DNA of 64,000 nt from Photobacterium angustum (GCF_002954615.1 NZ_MSCJ01000001.1:2728001-2792000), one strand, 5' to 3'. Shown: positions 51,064-61,186, counted from the stretch's first letter. A program made the numbers and translations. Notes: generated by a model from the letters alone, not told the origin.

Positions 51064-51622
51064 TATCCACCTCACTGTGTTGCTCAATCACAGGGTTATC
51101 CTTGTCCGTTGCAACGTTGAATAGGGTGTAAGCTAAAGTCAGCGTTTCTATCTCTTTAGGCAAGTCAGGGTCGATATAGAACACCAACGGCAATTCTGCA
51201 TTTTCACCACCCTCTAAAGGCTGATGGTTAAAACAAAAGCATTCGATTTTATTGAAGTACTTCGCCGCTACACCTGGTGTTACCGAAGGCACAGCTTGTC
51301 CGATAGTGGCGACTTTATTTAAGTTTTTCGCATCGTATTTGATAATTTTCGTTTCACCAGGATGCACCGTGATTTGCTTTACCTGTGGCGTAAATTGCCA
51401 CCTCACGCCAGGATTAATATAGGCGACAAATTCAACCGTCACTTCTCGGCTGGTATCCACTCGATCACTTGTTTCTGTTGGTGTTGATGCGGTTTTTCCG
51501 TTGATCCCCGTGATATCGCAAAACACGTCATAAAGGGGAACCAACGCAAAGGCAAAGCCAAACATCCCAACTGCTGCAGCAATTAACCCCCACAATGATC
51601 GCTGTTTTTTAGGCTCATCCAT
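51047..51622 (-). CDS. ctaG: Cytochrome c oxidase assembly protein CtaG (Cox11)
   Basis: 191 residues from the second of two adjacent ATGs (51622), since AGGAGG ends only one base before the first. One N-terminal membrane anchor; the periplasmic copper chaperone domain contains ALVPLYDVFCDITGINGKT and IECFCFNHQPL with the CFCF copper-binding cysteines. It supplies copper to CuB of subunit I. It sits between coxI and coxIII. Confidence 0.94.
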   Translation of the reverse strand: MDEPKKQRSLWGLIAAAVGMFGFAFALVPLYDVFCDITGINGKTASTPTETSDRVDTSREVTVEFVAYINPGVRWQFTPQVKQITVHPGETKIIKYDAKNLNKVATIGQAVPSVTPGVAAKYFNKIECFCFNHQPLEGGENAELPLVFYIDPDLPKEIETLTLAYTLFNVATDKDNPVIEQHSEVDNVKAL

Positions 51623-51630
51623 CATGCCTC

Positions 51631-53250
51631 CTAAGGATCAATCTTGGGCGGTGTTGAAAAGGTGTGATATGGTGCAGGTGATGCGACTGTCCACTCCAGT
51701 CCTTCGGCACCTTCCCACGGTTTGGCTGCTGCTTTTTCTCCCCCTCGAATACATTTCACTAAGACCGCAATAAATATCAATTGAGAGAACCCAAACAAGA
51801 AACCACCAATACTGACCACTGCGTTAATATCAGCAAATTGCAGAGCATAATCAGGAATACGGCGAGGCATCCCAGCGAGTCCTAAAAAATGCATTGGGAA
51901 AAATAAGATGTTGACCGAGATCAGCGAGCACCAAAAGTGCCAGTGCGCCAAACGCTCATCAAACATGTGCCCCGTCCACTTGGGTAACCAATAATAGGCC
52001 GCTGCCATGATAGAAAAGATAGCCCCAGTAACTAATACATAATGGAAATGAGCCACCACAAAATAGGTGTCATGATATTGAAAATCAGCAGGCGTAATGG
52101 CAAGCATCAGTCCAGAGAAGCCGCCAATGGTAAAGAGCACAATAAACGCAATAGCAAACAGCATTGGCACCTCAAAAGTTAATGAGCCTCGCCACATTGT
52201 CGCTACCCAGTTAAAGACTTTCACTCCCGTAGGGACTGAAATCAACATGGTGCAATACATGAAAAACAGCTCTGCCGCGACAGGCATCCCCGTGGTGAAC
52301 ATATGGTGCGCCCAGACTACAAAGCTTAGCCCAGCAATGGATGCCGTGGCGTACACCATAGAGCTATAACCAAAGAGTTTCTTACGCGAAAAAGCAGGGA
52401 TAATGGCAGAGATAATACCGAAACTCGGCAAAATCATAATATAAACTTCAGGGTGACCAAAGAACCAGAAGATATGCTGGAACATCACAGGATCACCACC
52501 ACCCGCCGCATCAAAAAAGCTCGTACCAAAATATTTATCGGTTAATACCATAGTCACTGCGCCTGCTAAAACAGGCATAACCGCGATAAGTAAAAATGCG
52601 GTGATCAACCACGTCCAAACAAAGAGTGGCATTTTCATATACGTCATACCCGGTGCGCGCATATTCACTATGGTCACAACAACATTAATCGCTCCCATGA
52701 TCGAGCTAATTCCCATGATGTGAATGGCAAATACAAACAATCCCGTACTCGGTGGGCTATATGTTGTTGAAAGTGGCGCATAGAATGTCCAACCAAAATT
52801 AGGCCCGCCTCCTTCCATAAAAAGAGAGGCTAACAATAAGCTAAATGCAAAAGGTAGGATCCAGAAACTCCAGTTATTCATCCTTGGTAAAGCCATATCT
52901 GGTGCCCCAATCATCATTGGGATCATCCAGTTAGCCAGTCCGGTGAAAGCTGGCATCACGGCGCCAAACACCATAATTAAGCCATGAACGGTAGTCATCT
53001 GATTAAAAAAGTTGGGCTCAACTAACTGTAAACCCGGTTGAAATAATTCAGCCCGAATAACCATCGCCATTGCGCCGCCAACAAAAAACATGGTTAAACT
53101 AAACAGCAAATATAGGGTGCCGATATCTTTGTGATTGGTAGTAAACAACCAACGCTTTAGCCCTTTCGCAGGATACGCATGATGGTCGTGTTCTGTGTCA
53201 GTACAGCCAGCAGTATCAATTTCAGCTTCTTGGCGCATTGTATCCGTCAT
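51631..53250 (-). CDS. coxA: Cytochrome c oxidase subunit I (aa3/caa3 type)
   Basis: 539 residues, twelve membrane helices. The low-spin heme ligand is in TTVHGLIM; WFFGHPEVYIMIL has the CuB His, cross-linked Tyr and the A1-class Glu of the D proton path; VWAHHMFTTG has two more CuB His; HDTYFVVAHFHYVL has the heme a3 and second heme a ligands. The K-path Lys is in SVPTGVKVFNW. It reduces O2 and pumps protons. The strong Shine-Dalgarno AAGGAGAG supports the start. Confidence 0.97.
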   Translation of the reverse strand: MTDTMRQEAEIDTAGCTDTEHDHHAYPAKGLKRWLFTTNHKDIGTLYLLFSLTMFFVGGAMAMVIRAELFQPGLQLVEPNFFNQMTTVHGLIMVFGAVMPAFTGLANWMIPMMIGAPDMALPRMNNWSFWILPFAFSLLLASLFMEGGGPNFGWTFYAPLSTTYSPPSTGLFVFAIHIMGISSIMGAINVVVTIVNMRAPGMTYMKMPLFVWTWLITAFLLIAVMPVLAGAVTMVLTDKYFGTSFFDAAGGGDPVMFQHIFWFFGHPEVYIMILPSFGIISAIIPAFSRKKLFGYSSMVYATASIAGLSFVVWAHHMFTTGMPVAAELFFMYCTMLISVPTGVKVFNWVATMWRGSLTFEVPMLFAIAFIVLFTIGGFSGLMLAITPADFQYHDTYFVVAHFHYVLVTGAIFSIMAAAYYWLPKWTGHMFDERLAHWHFWCSLISVNILFFPMHFLGLAGMPRRIPDYALQFADINAVVSIGGFLFGFSQLIFIAVLVKCIRGGEKAAAKPWEGAEGLEWTVASPAPYHTFSTPPKIDP

Positions 53251-53262
53251 GCTTACTCTCCT

Positions 53263-54405
53263 TTATAGTTGCTGACCGTTTTTAATCGCTTGTACTTCCG
53301 CCGCTTGAACAGATTCTCCAGTATTATTTCCCCACGCATTACGCTCATAAGTAATAACAGCGGCTAACTCTTTCAAACTCAACTGAGGACCAAACGCTTG
53401 CATCGCGGTACCTGCCTTGCCGTGAACAACAACGCTTATGTGCTCTAACTTACTTTTAGGATCAATAGAAACCCCTTCACCAGCCAGTGCAGGAAATGCC
53501 CCTGGAATACCTTCTCCATTTGCTTGGTGACACATGGCACAACGAGCGGTATAGGTCTTTTCGCCCAGTGCCATAAGCTCATCTAATGACATTTGCATGT
53601 CCAACAAACGCTGCTCTTCTTCACGCGCTTTACGTTGAGTGATCTTGGTTTTCTGCAACCAATCATCGTATTCAGCTTGCGGCTTAGCTATAACTACAAT
53701 TGGCATAAAGCCATGATCTTTACCGCATAATTCGGCACACTGACCTCGGTAAATACCGGGCTTATCAATTTGTGTCCACGCTTCATTAATAAAGCCAGGA
53801 TTAGCATCTTTTTTCACCGCAAAAGCTGGCACCCACCATGAGTGGATCACATCTTGTGAGGTGATCAAAAAACGTACTTTTTGTCCGACAGGAAGAACTA
53901 AGGGGTAATCGACTTCTAATAAATAGTTGTCGCGCTTTTGTCGTTGATTGCTGATTTGTTCAGCACTTGTTGCAAGGTGGGAATAATATTCAACGTCTTG
54001 GTTGAAATAGCTGTAATGCCACTTCCATTGCGAGCCTGTCACAAGGATAGTCACATCCGATTTTGAGGTATCTTCCATTGCAATCAATGTCTTAGTTGCA
54101 GGAATAGCCATGCCAATTAAGATAATGAAAGGGATCAACGTCCAGATAATTTCTACTTTGGTGCTTTCATGGAATGAAGCAGGCTTTGCGCCTTTTGACT
54201 TACGGTGGTGAAAGATAGCCCAAAACATGACTCCGAATACCACCACACCAATCGCGATGCAAATGTAGAGAATGGTCATATGAAGACCATACACATTCTG
54301 ACTCACCGCCGTTACACCCGGTGTCATATTAAGCTGCATGGTGTCAGCCATCAGCGGCATTGAGAAAAGTACACTCGCTATTCCTGCGATCAATGAACGA
54401 AGCAT
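53263..54405 (-). CDS. coxB: Cytochrome c oxidase subunit II with fused cytochrome c domain (caa3 type)
   Basis: 380 residues from the ATG at 54405, supported by GGGGAGG eight bases upstream. A signal peptide, two membrane helices (about 40-60 and 85-105) and a cupredoxin domain with CuA ligands in QCAELCGKDHGFMP follow. A linker of about 30 charged residues leads to a C-terminal cytochrome c domain with the heme motif CAMCH and a late Met ligand region. The fused cytochrome marks a caa3 oxidase, able to take electrons from small soluble or membrane cytochromes. First gene of the operon. Confidence 0.96.
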   Translation of the reverse strand: MLRSLIAGIASVLFSMPLMADTMQLNMTPGVTAVSQNVYGLHMTILYICIAIGVVVFGVMFWAIFHHRKSKGAKPASFHESTKVEIIWTLIPFIILIGMAIPATKTLIAMEDTSKSDVTILVTGSQWKWHYSYFNQDVEYYSHLATSAEQISNQRQKRDNYLLEVDYPLVLPVGQKVRFLITSQDVIHSWWVPAFAVKKDANPGFINEAWTQIDKPGIYRGQCAELCGKDHGFMPIVVIAKPQAEYDDWLQKTKITQRKAREEEQRLLDMQMSLDELMALGEKTYTARCAMCHQANGEGIPGAFPALAGEGVSIDPKSKLEHISVVVHGKAGTAMQAFGPQLSLKELAAVITYERNAWGNNTGESVQAAEVQAIKNGQQL

Positions 54406-54426
54406 CGCTCTGACCTCCCCTGTCAT

Positions 54427-54770
54427 TCAAATATGCAATTGAACGAATTTTATGTGGCAGAATGCTTCTATCTATTAATAACGATGCAACTGAGCTATCA
54501 AATCGGCATCATTTAATTTATTTTTTATTATTTAAAGCATTTATTGGGCAGCACATACCAACACATAAAAATGTCTCGATATATTTAACGTAGGCAGGAA
54601 TCGCAGAATACGCAAAGAATCATGAATATAAAATAACTAACAAAAAAGTAGATAACACTTTGATATATAGATACAAATAAACTACTCGCTATCATGTATC
54701 ACAATATCAATAAGTTACAGCTGTGACGAGAAGCGTTGTTTATATCAACAATAGTAATATTAATACCTTG
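54427..54770. other. AT-rich intergenic region between the methyltransferase gene and coxB
   Basis: 344 bases, strongly AT-rich, after the methyltransferase stop and before the cox operon start (both on the minus strand). It must hold the cox promoter. An imperfect inverted repeat TTGTT-TAT-ATCAA near 54736 recalls an FNR/CRP-type site but the spacing is one short. I see no gene and no convincing terminator. Confidence 0.45.
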
Positions 54771-55571
54771 CTATAATTTCAAATGAACAACAACAGGCGT
54801 TAATCGATATTTCATACTGGGCATTTTAGCAATCCAACGTTGCCATGTTCGCCATCTCGGACAGGGATTATCAAATGGGCTAAAACAATCAATCAACTCA
54901 GCCCATGGCAACCAATTGATCATTTGTTGCGCAGGATCTCTATAACCATGATGGTATTCACCGCACCCCATCTTTTTCGCAATTGGGACATGGCATAGAT
55001 CGCCCGCAACCACGATACACATTTCCATATGGCTAAAACTACACCCCATACGCTGGATAAATGTTGCTAATTGCGCTGAATTACAGGCTAATAGTGCTTG
55101 ATCGCAAATTAAAAGTATCGGTGTTTGAGCACTTTTCGGAAGACGCTTTAACCAACTGAGATCAGTGACTGAACCTGTTTTCAGCATATAACGATCACTG
55201 CGATGAAATAGTTTCTCTCGCCAAAGTAAATTTTCATCAGTATCTAACTCAAACCAGCGACAACGTCCGTTATCTAAACGGTAAAAGCGGGTATCCAGCC
55301 CTGCACCTACATTAACAACCTGCCCATAAGGATATCGAGTTAAGAAGTCTTTAACTTGTTTATCGCACTGCAAAGTTAAAGTGGCATGTAAAAGTTGACG
55401 TTGAGGAACTTGTTGCCCTACGCAATCAGGCTCAAGATAACATTGACGACATGCTACAGCAGCCACCGGATCATAAATAAGACCGTCATCGGCTAAGCTT
55501 TCTCGGCTGCGATACCAAAGTGGTTGAAGTAAATCAGAGGGAATGGTGTAGCGCTTTATTTTCGTCATCAT
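54771..55571 (-). CDS. SAM-dependent methyltransferase, leucine carboxyl methyltransferase (LCMT/TcmP-like) family
   Basis: 266 residues. The SAM motif VVNVGAGLDTRFYRL (about 85-99) followed by WFELD (about 106-110) is the signature of the LCMT/Ppm1 family, whose bacterial members include O-methyltransferases of secondary metabolism. An N-terminal CRQCYLEPDC (41-50) Cys cluster is unusual. The start has AAGGAG just upstream. A perfect Fur box overlaps the promoter, so the gene should be switched on by iron limitation. No biosynthetic neighbours are present and the substrate is unknown. It follows lexA on the same strand but lies behind the lexA terminator. Confidence 0.85.
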   Translation of the reverse strand: MMTKIKRYTIPSDLLQPLWYRSRESLADDGLIYDPVAAVACRQCYLEPDCVGQQVPQRQLLHATLTLQCDKQVKDFLTRYPYGQVVNVGAGLDTRFYRLDNGRCRWFELDTDENLLWREKLFHRSDRYMLKTGSVTDLSWLKRLPKSAQTPILLICDQALLACNSAQLATFIQRMGCSFSHMEMCIVVAGDLCHVPIAKKMGCGEYHHGYRDPAQQMINWLPWAELIDCFSPFDNPCPRWRTWQRWIAKMPSMKYRLTPVVVHLKL

Positions 55572-55591
55572 TATCTCCTTATGAATAAAAG

Positions 55592-55620
55592 ATGATAATA
55601 ATTATCAGTTAGATTTGCAA
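55592..55620 (-). promoter_or_regulatory. Promoter of the methyltransferase gene overlapped by a perfect Fur box
   Basis: On the minus strand, TTGCAA (55615-55620), a 17-base spacer and TATCAT (55592-55597). The sequence TGATAAT-A-ATTATCA (55593-55607) matches the 7-1-7 Fur consensus exactly and covers the -10 and part of the spacer, the right place for repression by Fur-Fe(II). Confidence 0.85.
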
Positions 55621-55648
55621 AGTTTACTAGTCATTTTCTTGAGACAAT

Positions 55649-55678
55649 AAAAAAGCGCAGCTTTAACTGCGCTTTTTT
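55649..55678 (-). terminator. Intrinsic terminator after lexA
   Basis: Twelve-base stem AAAAAAGCGCAG/CTGCGCTTTTTT with a six-base loop and a T run on the minus strand. It separates lexA from the methyltransferase gene. Confidence 0.88.
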
Positions 55679-55707
55679 GCTTTACTCAATCCGTCGTTCA
55701 ATAACCA

Positions 55708-56328
55708 TCACATCCAATCAGCGTTTCGTATCACGCCAACAGCAATGCCTTCGATGGTTAAGCTTTGATGCTCAAGATCAACTTCAATAGGTGAAAACTC
55801 TTCGTTTTCAGCATGGAGTAGCACTTTGGCTCCCTGCTTATCAAGACGCTTAACCGTTACATCGTCATCAACACGTGCAACCACAACTTGACCGTTATGA
55901 ACATCTTGGGTTTTATGTACGGCCAGCAAGTCGCCATCCATAATCCCGATATTTTTCATACTCATCCCATTTACACGTAGTAAAAAATCGGCACGAGGTT
56001 TAAATAACATAGGATCGACTTCATAATGCGCTTCAACATGTTCTTGCGCTAAAATCGGTTCGCCAGCAGCGACACGACCAATTAGTGGTAGTCCCTGCTC
56101 TTCAGGCTCTTCTTGATTGACAAGTAAGCGAATACCACGCGATGCGCCTGGAATAATTTCCAACACTTCTTTACGTGCTAATGCTTTTAAATGTTCTTCT
56201 GCCGCATTCGCAGAGCGAAAACCTAATTCACGTGCAATTTCAGCACGTGTCGGTGGCATACCTGTTTCGTCTATTTTTGCTTTGATTAAATCAAAGACTT
56301 CTTGTTGGCGTAATGTCAACGGCTTCAT
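55708..56328 (-). CDS. lexA: SOS repressor LexA
   Basis: 206 residues. An N-terminal winged helix ([26 protein letters not shown]) binds SOS boxes. The Ala-Gly self-cleavage site lies in [11 protein letters not shown], the catalytic Ser in [11 protein letters not shown] and the Lys in VTVKRLD. RecA filaments trigger self-cleavage. Two SOS boxes precede the gene, so it is autoregulated as in E. coli. The Shine-Dalgarno AGGTGA overlaps the proximal box. dgkA, which lies between plsB and lexA in E. coli, is absent. Confidence 0.97.
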   Translation of the reverse strand: MKPLTLRQQEVFDLIKAKIDETGMPPTRAEIARELGFRSANAAEEHLKALARKEVLEIIPGASRGIRLLVNQEEPEEQGLPLIGRVAAGEPILAQEHVEAHYEVDPMLFKPRADFLLRVNGMSMKNIGIMDGDLLAVHKTQDVHNGQVVVARVDDDVTVKRLDKQGAKVLLHAENEEFSPIEVDLEHQSLTIEGIAVGVIRNADWM

Positions 56329-56335
56329 GAGTCAC

Positions 56336-56351
56336 CTGTCTTTTTATACAG
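56336..56351. promoter_or_regulatory. LexA (SOS) box proximal to lexA
   Basis: CTGT-N8-ACAG with both half-sites exact, eight bases before the start codon. It overlaps the ribosome binding region of lexA. Confidence 0.88.
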
Positions 56352-56355
56352 TTCA

Positions 56356-56371
56356 CTGTGAGTATATCCAG
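56356..56371. promoter_or_regulatory. LexA (SOS) box distal to lexA
   Basis: Read on the minus strand, CTGG-ATATACTC-ACAG: one mismatch from CTGT-N8-ACAG, and its core ATATACTC equals that of the E. coli lexA box as I remember it. The boxes are four bases apart, allowing two LexA dimers side by side. Confidence 0.82.
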
Positions 56372-56679
56372 TGTTCAGCCACATTAAAAGGCAATTGTTT
56401 ACGAAAACACCAATTTGATCAGTTATTCAAACTTATCAGAGCTTACGTACTAGAATAATTACAGCCGTCTCGCAGATATAATAATTTCAGTAGAATCAAT
56501 TAGATTTAACTCACTGGTCATGCCAGATTGTTTTTTAAACCACTCATCGGTCAAAAAGAAACAATAAAAGACCATAAAAAATGATAATTTAAACGCTATC
56601 AACTGTATTTTAGCTGCATGAAATCAATCATTTTCTGCTATCCTTGCGGCGCATTAAGATTCTGAGGCTCGTTATAAAT

Positions 56680-59121
56680 ATGTCACGTTGGCAAAAATTT
56701 TATCAACAATTATTAAAGTTGCCGCTTTCTTTATTAGTTAAACCAGCAACCATTCCATCTGATCCTGTTGCTGATTTAGAGTTGGATTTAGAGCGACCAA
56801 TCGCCTACATTTTACCGTACTGCTCTAATACTGATTTATTAACACTACGTAGCAGTGCTAAAGCATTAGGACTACCCGATCCATTAACTAAATTAGAAAT
56901 TAATGGTCATAGCTTTCCACGTTTTGTCTTTGTTGCTGAAGGCCCGAGTGTATTTGGCACTAATAATGCCCTACCTCAAGATTCGATTGAACTCTTTACC
57001 GAGTTACTTGAGCAACACAAACAAGATCCTGAGTTAAACGTTCAGTTAGTGCCAGCTTCTATTTTATGGGGACGAGCACCGGGTAAAGAATCCAAACGCA
57101 AAGCAACCTTACGACCTTTAAATGGGCCTGCAAAATTCTGGGCAATCTTAACGCATGGTCGTGATTCTTTAGTGCGTTTAAGTACGCCAGTATCGCTTCG
57201 TTATATGGCCGATCATCATGGTACCGATGATGCGATTGCACAAAAACTAGCACGTGTGGCAAAAATCCATTTTTCGCGCCAACAAATTGCGACGTCTGGC
57301 CCACGTCTGCCTGATCGTCAGCTGCTGTTTAAGCGTCTACTGGCTTCTAAAGCCATTGATAAAGTGGTTCAAGAAGAAGCGATCAGCCGTCAAGTACCAG
57401 TTGAGAAAGTACGTAAAGAAGCCATCTGTATGATGGAAGAAATTGCGACAGATTTTTCTTACCCACTGATCAAGAACGGTGAGCGCTTCCTACGCTGGCT
57501 ATGGACCAAACTTTACCAAGGTTTAAATATCAAAAATGCCCAACGTGTGCGTCGTTTAGCACAAGATGGTCATGAAATTGTATATGTACCCTGCCACCGA
57601 AGTCACATGGACTACTTACTGCTTTCTTACGTGCTTTATAACGAAGGCTTAGTACCGCCACACATTGCCGCTGGTATTAACTTAAACTTCTTCCCTGCCG
57701 GTCCTATTTTCCGTCGTGGTGGTGCGTTCTTTATTCGTCGTAGTTTCCGTGGTGATCGCCTGTACTCAACAGTCTTCCGTGAATACTTATCTGAGTTGTT
57801 TACTAAAGGGTATTCAGTTGAATACTTCAGTGAAGGCGGTCGTTCGCGTACAGGTCGCTTATTACCGGCAAAAACCGGTATGCTTTCAATGACAATCCAA
57901 GCCATGCTGCGTGGTTTAAACCGCCCAGTTACGTTAGTACCAGTGTACATCGGCTATGAACATGTAATGGAAGTGGGCACTTACGCAAAAGAGCTGCAAG
58001 GTAAGCGTAAAGAAAAAGAAAATGTTGGCCAAGTTATCCGAACATTACGCAAGTTGCGTAATTTAGGCGAAGGTTATGTCAACTTTGGTGAGCCTATTCC
58101 ACTTAACCAATACTTAAATGACAATGTACCTGAGTGGCACAAAGACATTAACCCAATCGAGCCACAAAAACCAAGCTGGTTGACACCTGTAGTGAACGAT
58201 TTAGCCGTTAAAATGATGACGCATATTAACGACGCTGCAGCAACCAATGCAATGACGTTATGCGCCCTTGCATTACTGGCATCACGACAGCGCGCATTAA
58301 GCCGTGAAGTACTAGAGCAGCAAATTGAATGCTACATTGAACTATTGCGTAATACGCCATATTCAAGCCAGTGTACAACGCCAAAAGAAAATGCCGAGCA
58401 AATGATTGAGCATGCGGTTGCAATGGATAAGTTCGTGGTTGAGCATGACACATTAGGCGATATCATTTCGCTTGATCGTCAGCAATCGATCTTGATGACG
58501 TACTACCGTAATAACATCATTCACTTATTCGCATTACCATCATTGATTGCACATATTGTGGTACAGCAGCAAAGCTTAACCAATGATGAAATTCATGAAC
58601 AAGTTGAATTACTGTATCCATTCTTAAAAGCAGAATTGTTCTTACGTTTTGATAATGAGCAGCTAAATACTGAAATTGATAAGATCATTGATGAGCTTGT
58701 ACGCCAACGTCTATTGCTTAACGATGGGATTAATATTTCTATTAATAATGCCCGTATTGGCCCTCTTCAGCTACTGGCTCGCACAATATCAGAAACACTA
58801 CAACGTTATGCGATTGCACTAACCTTGCTGCGTGCAGAGCCTGAAATGGCGAAAAATGATTTAGAACATCACAGCCAAGTACTTGCTCAACGTCTAAGTC
58901 GTTTACACGGGATCAATGCACCAGAATTTTTCGATAAGGGTGTCTTTAGTATTTTGGTGAAAACATTACGTAGCGAAGGTTATCTCAATGACGAGTGCCA
59001 TGCGGTAGCACGTCCAGTAGAAAACTTAGCGAATCTACTCACCTCGTTAGTCTCACCAGAAGTGAATCTCACCATTCAAGCGGTGATGCACCTAGAAGAT
59101 GCTAAAGACAAACAAGAATAA
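56680..59121 (+). CDS. plsB: Glycerol-3-phosphate 1-O-acyltransferase PlsB
   Basis: 813 residues from the ATG at 56680, close to E. coli PlsB (807). It acylates sn-glycerol-3-phosphate at position 1, the first step of phospholipid synthesis, at the inner membrane. The acyltransferase motifs are block [14 protein letters not shown] (HX4D), block [16 protein letters not shown], block [17 protein letters not shown] and block [10 protein letters not shown]. Long N- and C-terminal helical regions are normal for this family. Its substrate is made by GpsA, also encoded in this window. Divergent from lexA. Confidence 0.96.
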   Translation: MSRWQKFYQQLLKLPLSLLVKPATIPSDPVADLELDLERPIAYILPYCSNTDLLTLRSSAKALGLPDPLTKLEINGHSFPRFVFVAEGPSVFGTNNALPQDSIELFTELLEQHKQDPELNVQLVPASILWGRAPGKESKRKATLRPLNGPAKFWAILTHGRDSLVRLSTPVSLRYMADHHGTDDAIAQKLARVAKIHFSRQQIATSGPRLPDRQLLFKRLLASKAIDKVVQEEAISRQVPVEKVRKEAICMMEEIATDFSYPLIKNGERFLRWLWTKLYQGLNIKNAQRVRRLAQDGHEIVYVPCHRSHMDYLLLSYVLYNEGLVPPHIAAGINLNFFPAGPIFRRGGAFFIRRSFRGDRLYSTVFREYLSELFTKGYSVEYFSEGGRSRTGRLLPAKTGMLSMTIQAMLRGLNRPVTLVPVYIGYEHVMEVGTYAKELQGKRKEKENVGQVIRTLRKLRNLGEGYVNFGEPIPLNQYLNDNVPEWHKDINPIEPQKPSWLTPVVNDLAVKMMTHINDAAATNAMTLCALALLASRQRALSREVLEQQIECYIELLRNTPYSSQCTTPKENAEQMIEHAVAMDKFVVEHDTLGDIISLDRQQSILMTYYRNNIIHLFALPSLIAHIVVQQQSLTNDEIHEQVELLYPFLKAELFLRFDNEQLNTEIDKIIDELVRQRLLLNDGINISINNARIGPLQLLARTISETLQRYAIALTLLRAEPEMAKNDLEHHSQVLAQRLSRLHGINAPEFFDKGVFSILVKTLRSEGYLNDECHAVARPVENLANLLTSLVSPEVNLTIQAVMHLEDAKDKQE

Positions 59122-59133
59122 AGATACGTAACG

Positions 59134-59162
59134 AAAAAAAGCGCCATAACGGCGCTTTTTTT
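59134..59162. terminator. Bidirectional terminator between plsB and ubiA
   Basis: Stem AAAAAAAGCGCC/GGCGCTTTTTTT with a five-base loop; T runs on both strands. Confidence 0.92.
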
Positions 59163-59201
59163 ATATCTTTAACAGATTCACTAAAGCATTAAATCATATT
59201 T

Positions 59202-60062
59202 CTAAAAGCAGACACTTAATACAATACCGACACAGACAATCATGCCGAAGTAGTTATTATTTAAAAACGCACGGAAACAGCTTTCACGTAGGCGCTCTTT
59301 AAGCAACATCTGTTGATAAACAAATAAGCCTGACGCTAGCAACAATGACCAGTAATACATTTGACCTAATTGCAGCACCATACCGACAGCAATCAATAAG
59401 CTCAGCGTTGCAAGCTGAAGTAAGCCAATAATTAGCTTGTCAAAACGTCCAAATAAGATGGCTGTCGACTTAATCCCAACCTTTAAATCATCATCCCGAT
59501 CTACCATCGCATATTGGGTGTCATACGCAATCGTCCACAAAATATTGGCGGTAAATAATAGCCATGCACTCAGCGATAAATCACCCGCTTGTGCTGCATA
59601 TGCCATTGGAATAGACCAGCCAAATGCAACACCTAAAACCAATTGAGGTAGATGGGTATAACGCTTCATGAATGGATAACATGCCGCTAATAGTACTCCC
59701 ACCACAGATAACATGATGGTTAAGCTATTCATGGTTAAAACCAGTAAAAAAGACACCAGAACTAACAAGAAAAATAAGCCTAACGCTTCGCGCTCAGACA
59801 CCTTACCCGACGGCATTGGACGATCTTTGGTACGTTTAACATGACCATCAAAATTACGATCAGCAAAGTCATTAATCACGCATCCTGCTGCACGCATGAA
59901 AATGACACCTAAGACAAAAACAATTAATACATTTATATTTGGCATGCCATCAGCGGCAAGAAAGAGTGCCCACAAGGTTGGCCATAATAATAATAAGCTA
60001 CCAATTGGACGATCAAAACGCGCTAATTGCCAAAACGCTCTCGCCTTAGTCATTTCTAACAT
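59202..60062 (-). CDS. ubiA: 4-hydroxybenzoate octaprenyltransferase
   Basis: 286 residues with about nine membrane helices. The two aspartate motifs [19 protein letters not shown] and [19 protein letters not shown] bind Mg-prenyl diphosphate. It joins the polyprenyl tail to 4-hydroxybenzoate, the second step of ubiquinone synthesis, and feeds the respiratory chain that includes the oxidase in this window. The start has AAGGA upstream and overlaps the ubiC stop by seven bases. Confidence 0.96.
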   Translation of the reverse strand: MLEMTKARAFWQLARFDRPIGSLLLLWPTLWALFLAADGMPNINVLIVFVLGVIFMRAAGCVINDFADRNFDGHVKRTKDRPMPSGKVSEREALGLFFLLVLVSFLLVLTMNSLTIMLSVVGVLLAACYPFMKRYTHLPQLVLGVAFGWSIPMAYAAQAGDLSLSAWLLFTANILWTIAYDTQYAMVDRDDDLKVGIKSTAILFGRFDKLIIGLLQLATLSLLIAVGMVLQLGQMYYWSLLLASGLFVYQQMLLKERLRESCFRAFLNNNYFGMIVCVGIVLSVCF

Positions 60063-60598
60063 TTGTTATTCCTTGCATACACAGGTGAACGAGGTAAAAA
60101 CAACTCTGCCACCAGCATAGGTTTTTCATTAATCCATAATCTTGAACGACGAGCCCAAATCGATTGTTCTGGCATGCCTATTTTTGCAACTTCCAGAGCA
60201 TCACGACGGGAATTGTTGCCATTAAAAATACGATACCCTAAAGGATTAGCGCCTAATTCGGCTAAATCACTTTCGTCCCCACATAATATCGTGGTCGGCA
60301 TTAGTGTTCGAGCATAGACCCAAGGCTGTTGATCACCATTGAGCATAACAATACGTTCAAGGCAATCGCTGTGTCCTAATAACGCACGCTCTGATAGTGA
60401 TAACTCACTATTTTTTATTACGTTTTGCGCTAATACTGTGACTGAAAAAACACGACAATGCGCGGCTAAACGGCGCGATAAAGAGTCAGACTCGAGTAAC
60501 CAAGAACCAACGGAACGTCCTTCTAATGCCCATTCAGAGGCTGGATACCATACAGCACCTTCAAGTAACGGACTATATAACTGCTTGAATTCCGACAT
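60056..60598 (-). CDS. ubiC: Chorismate lyase
   Basis: 180 residues. It splits chorismate into pyruvate and 4-hydroxybenzoate, the substrate of UbiA. The segment WVYARTLMP carries the conserved substrate Arg, LGYRIF lies in the middle and the C-terminal [10 protein letters not shown] carries the conserved Glu. It overlaps ubiA, so the two ubiquinone genes are translated together. Confidence 0.93.
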   Translation of the reverse strand: MSEFKQLYSPLLEGAVWYPASEWALEGRSVGSWLLESDSLSRRLAAHCRVFSVTVLAQNVIKNSELSLSERALLGHSDCLERIVMLNGDQQPWVYARTLMPTTILCGDESDLAELGANPLGYRIFNGNNSRRDALEVAKIGMPEQSIWARRSRLWINEKPMLVAELFLPRSPVYARNNKC

Positions 60599-60766
60599 TT
60601 TCTCACTACTTAATCAACAAACTCGTGATCGATAACACTTGGTTGTATTCGGTTAATTTATTACCATAATGATCTGCTATTGTAGCAAGCTGTAACCAGT
60701 ACGAATATCGTTACCGTGCAAAGATTACACCTGTTTCTCACAAACTAAGTGGACAACATAAGTATA

Positions 60767-61186
60767 ATGATAAAATTATCTGTTTTCGCGGCAGCGCTAA
60801 CGCTTGTCAGCATGCTTCAAAGCCCAATGGCGGTAGCATCTAATGAAGATGTGGCAGCCTCCCCTCAAATCACTTACTACACGTTAGAGCCTGACATCAC
60901 AACCAACTATGTTACCCAAGGTAAACGGCTGGGTTATATTCGTCTCCAAGTGGATTTGATGATAAACAATCAAACCAACCTCACCAATATTGAGCACCAC
61001 ACCCCGCTTATTCGTGATGCGATTATTGATATTGTGAGTAAACAGCCAGAAGCAAAAATCAAATCACTTGCTGGCCGTGAAGAAATCCGCCGAGCTTGCC
61101 AAGATCAAGTCAATCGACTCCTGCTAGCAGAAACCCGCCAACAGCCCGTCGCTGAGCTGCTCTTTACTAAGTTTCTTTATCAATAA
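60767..61186 (+). CDS. FliL-like periplasmic protein
   Basis: 139 residues from the ATG at 60767; a GTG at 60749 would add six residues. A signal peptide or membrane anchor (about 1-25) is followed by a FliL-type domain: ITYYTLEPDITTNYV, GYIRLQVDLMINN, HTPLIRDAIIDIVSKQ and GREEIRRACQDQVN. FliL proteins support the flagellar stator, but no flagellar gene is near, so this is a stand-alone paralogue. It is divergent from ubiC and convergent with glpG. Confidence 0.82.
   Translation: MIKLSVFAAALTLVSMLQSPMAVASNEDVAASPQITYYTLEPDITTNYVTQGKRLGYIRLQVDLMINNQTNLTNIEHHTPLIRDAIIDIVSKQPEAKIKSLAGREEIRRACQDQVNRLLLAETRQQPVAELLFTKFLYQ

Noticed and set aside
54730..54752. FNR-type site upstream of the cox operon
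   Set aside because: Half-sites TTGTT and ATCAA are three bases apart instead of four, and the position is too far from coxB to be compelling.
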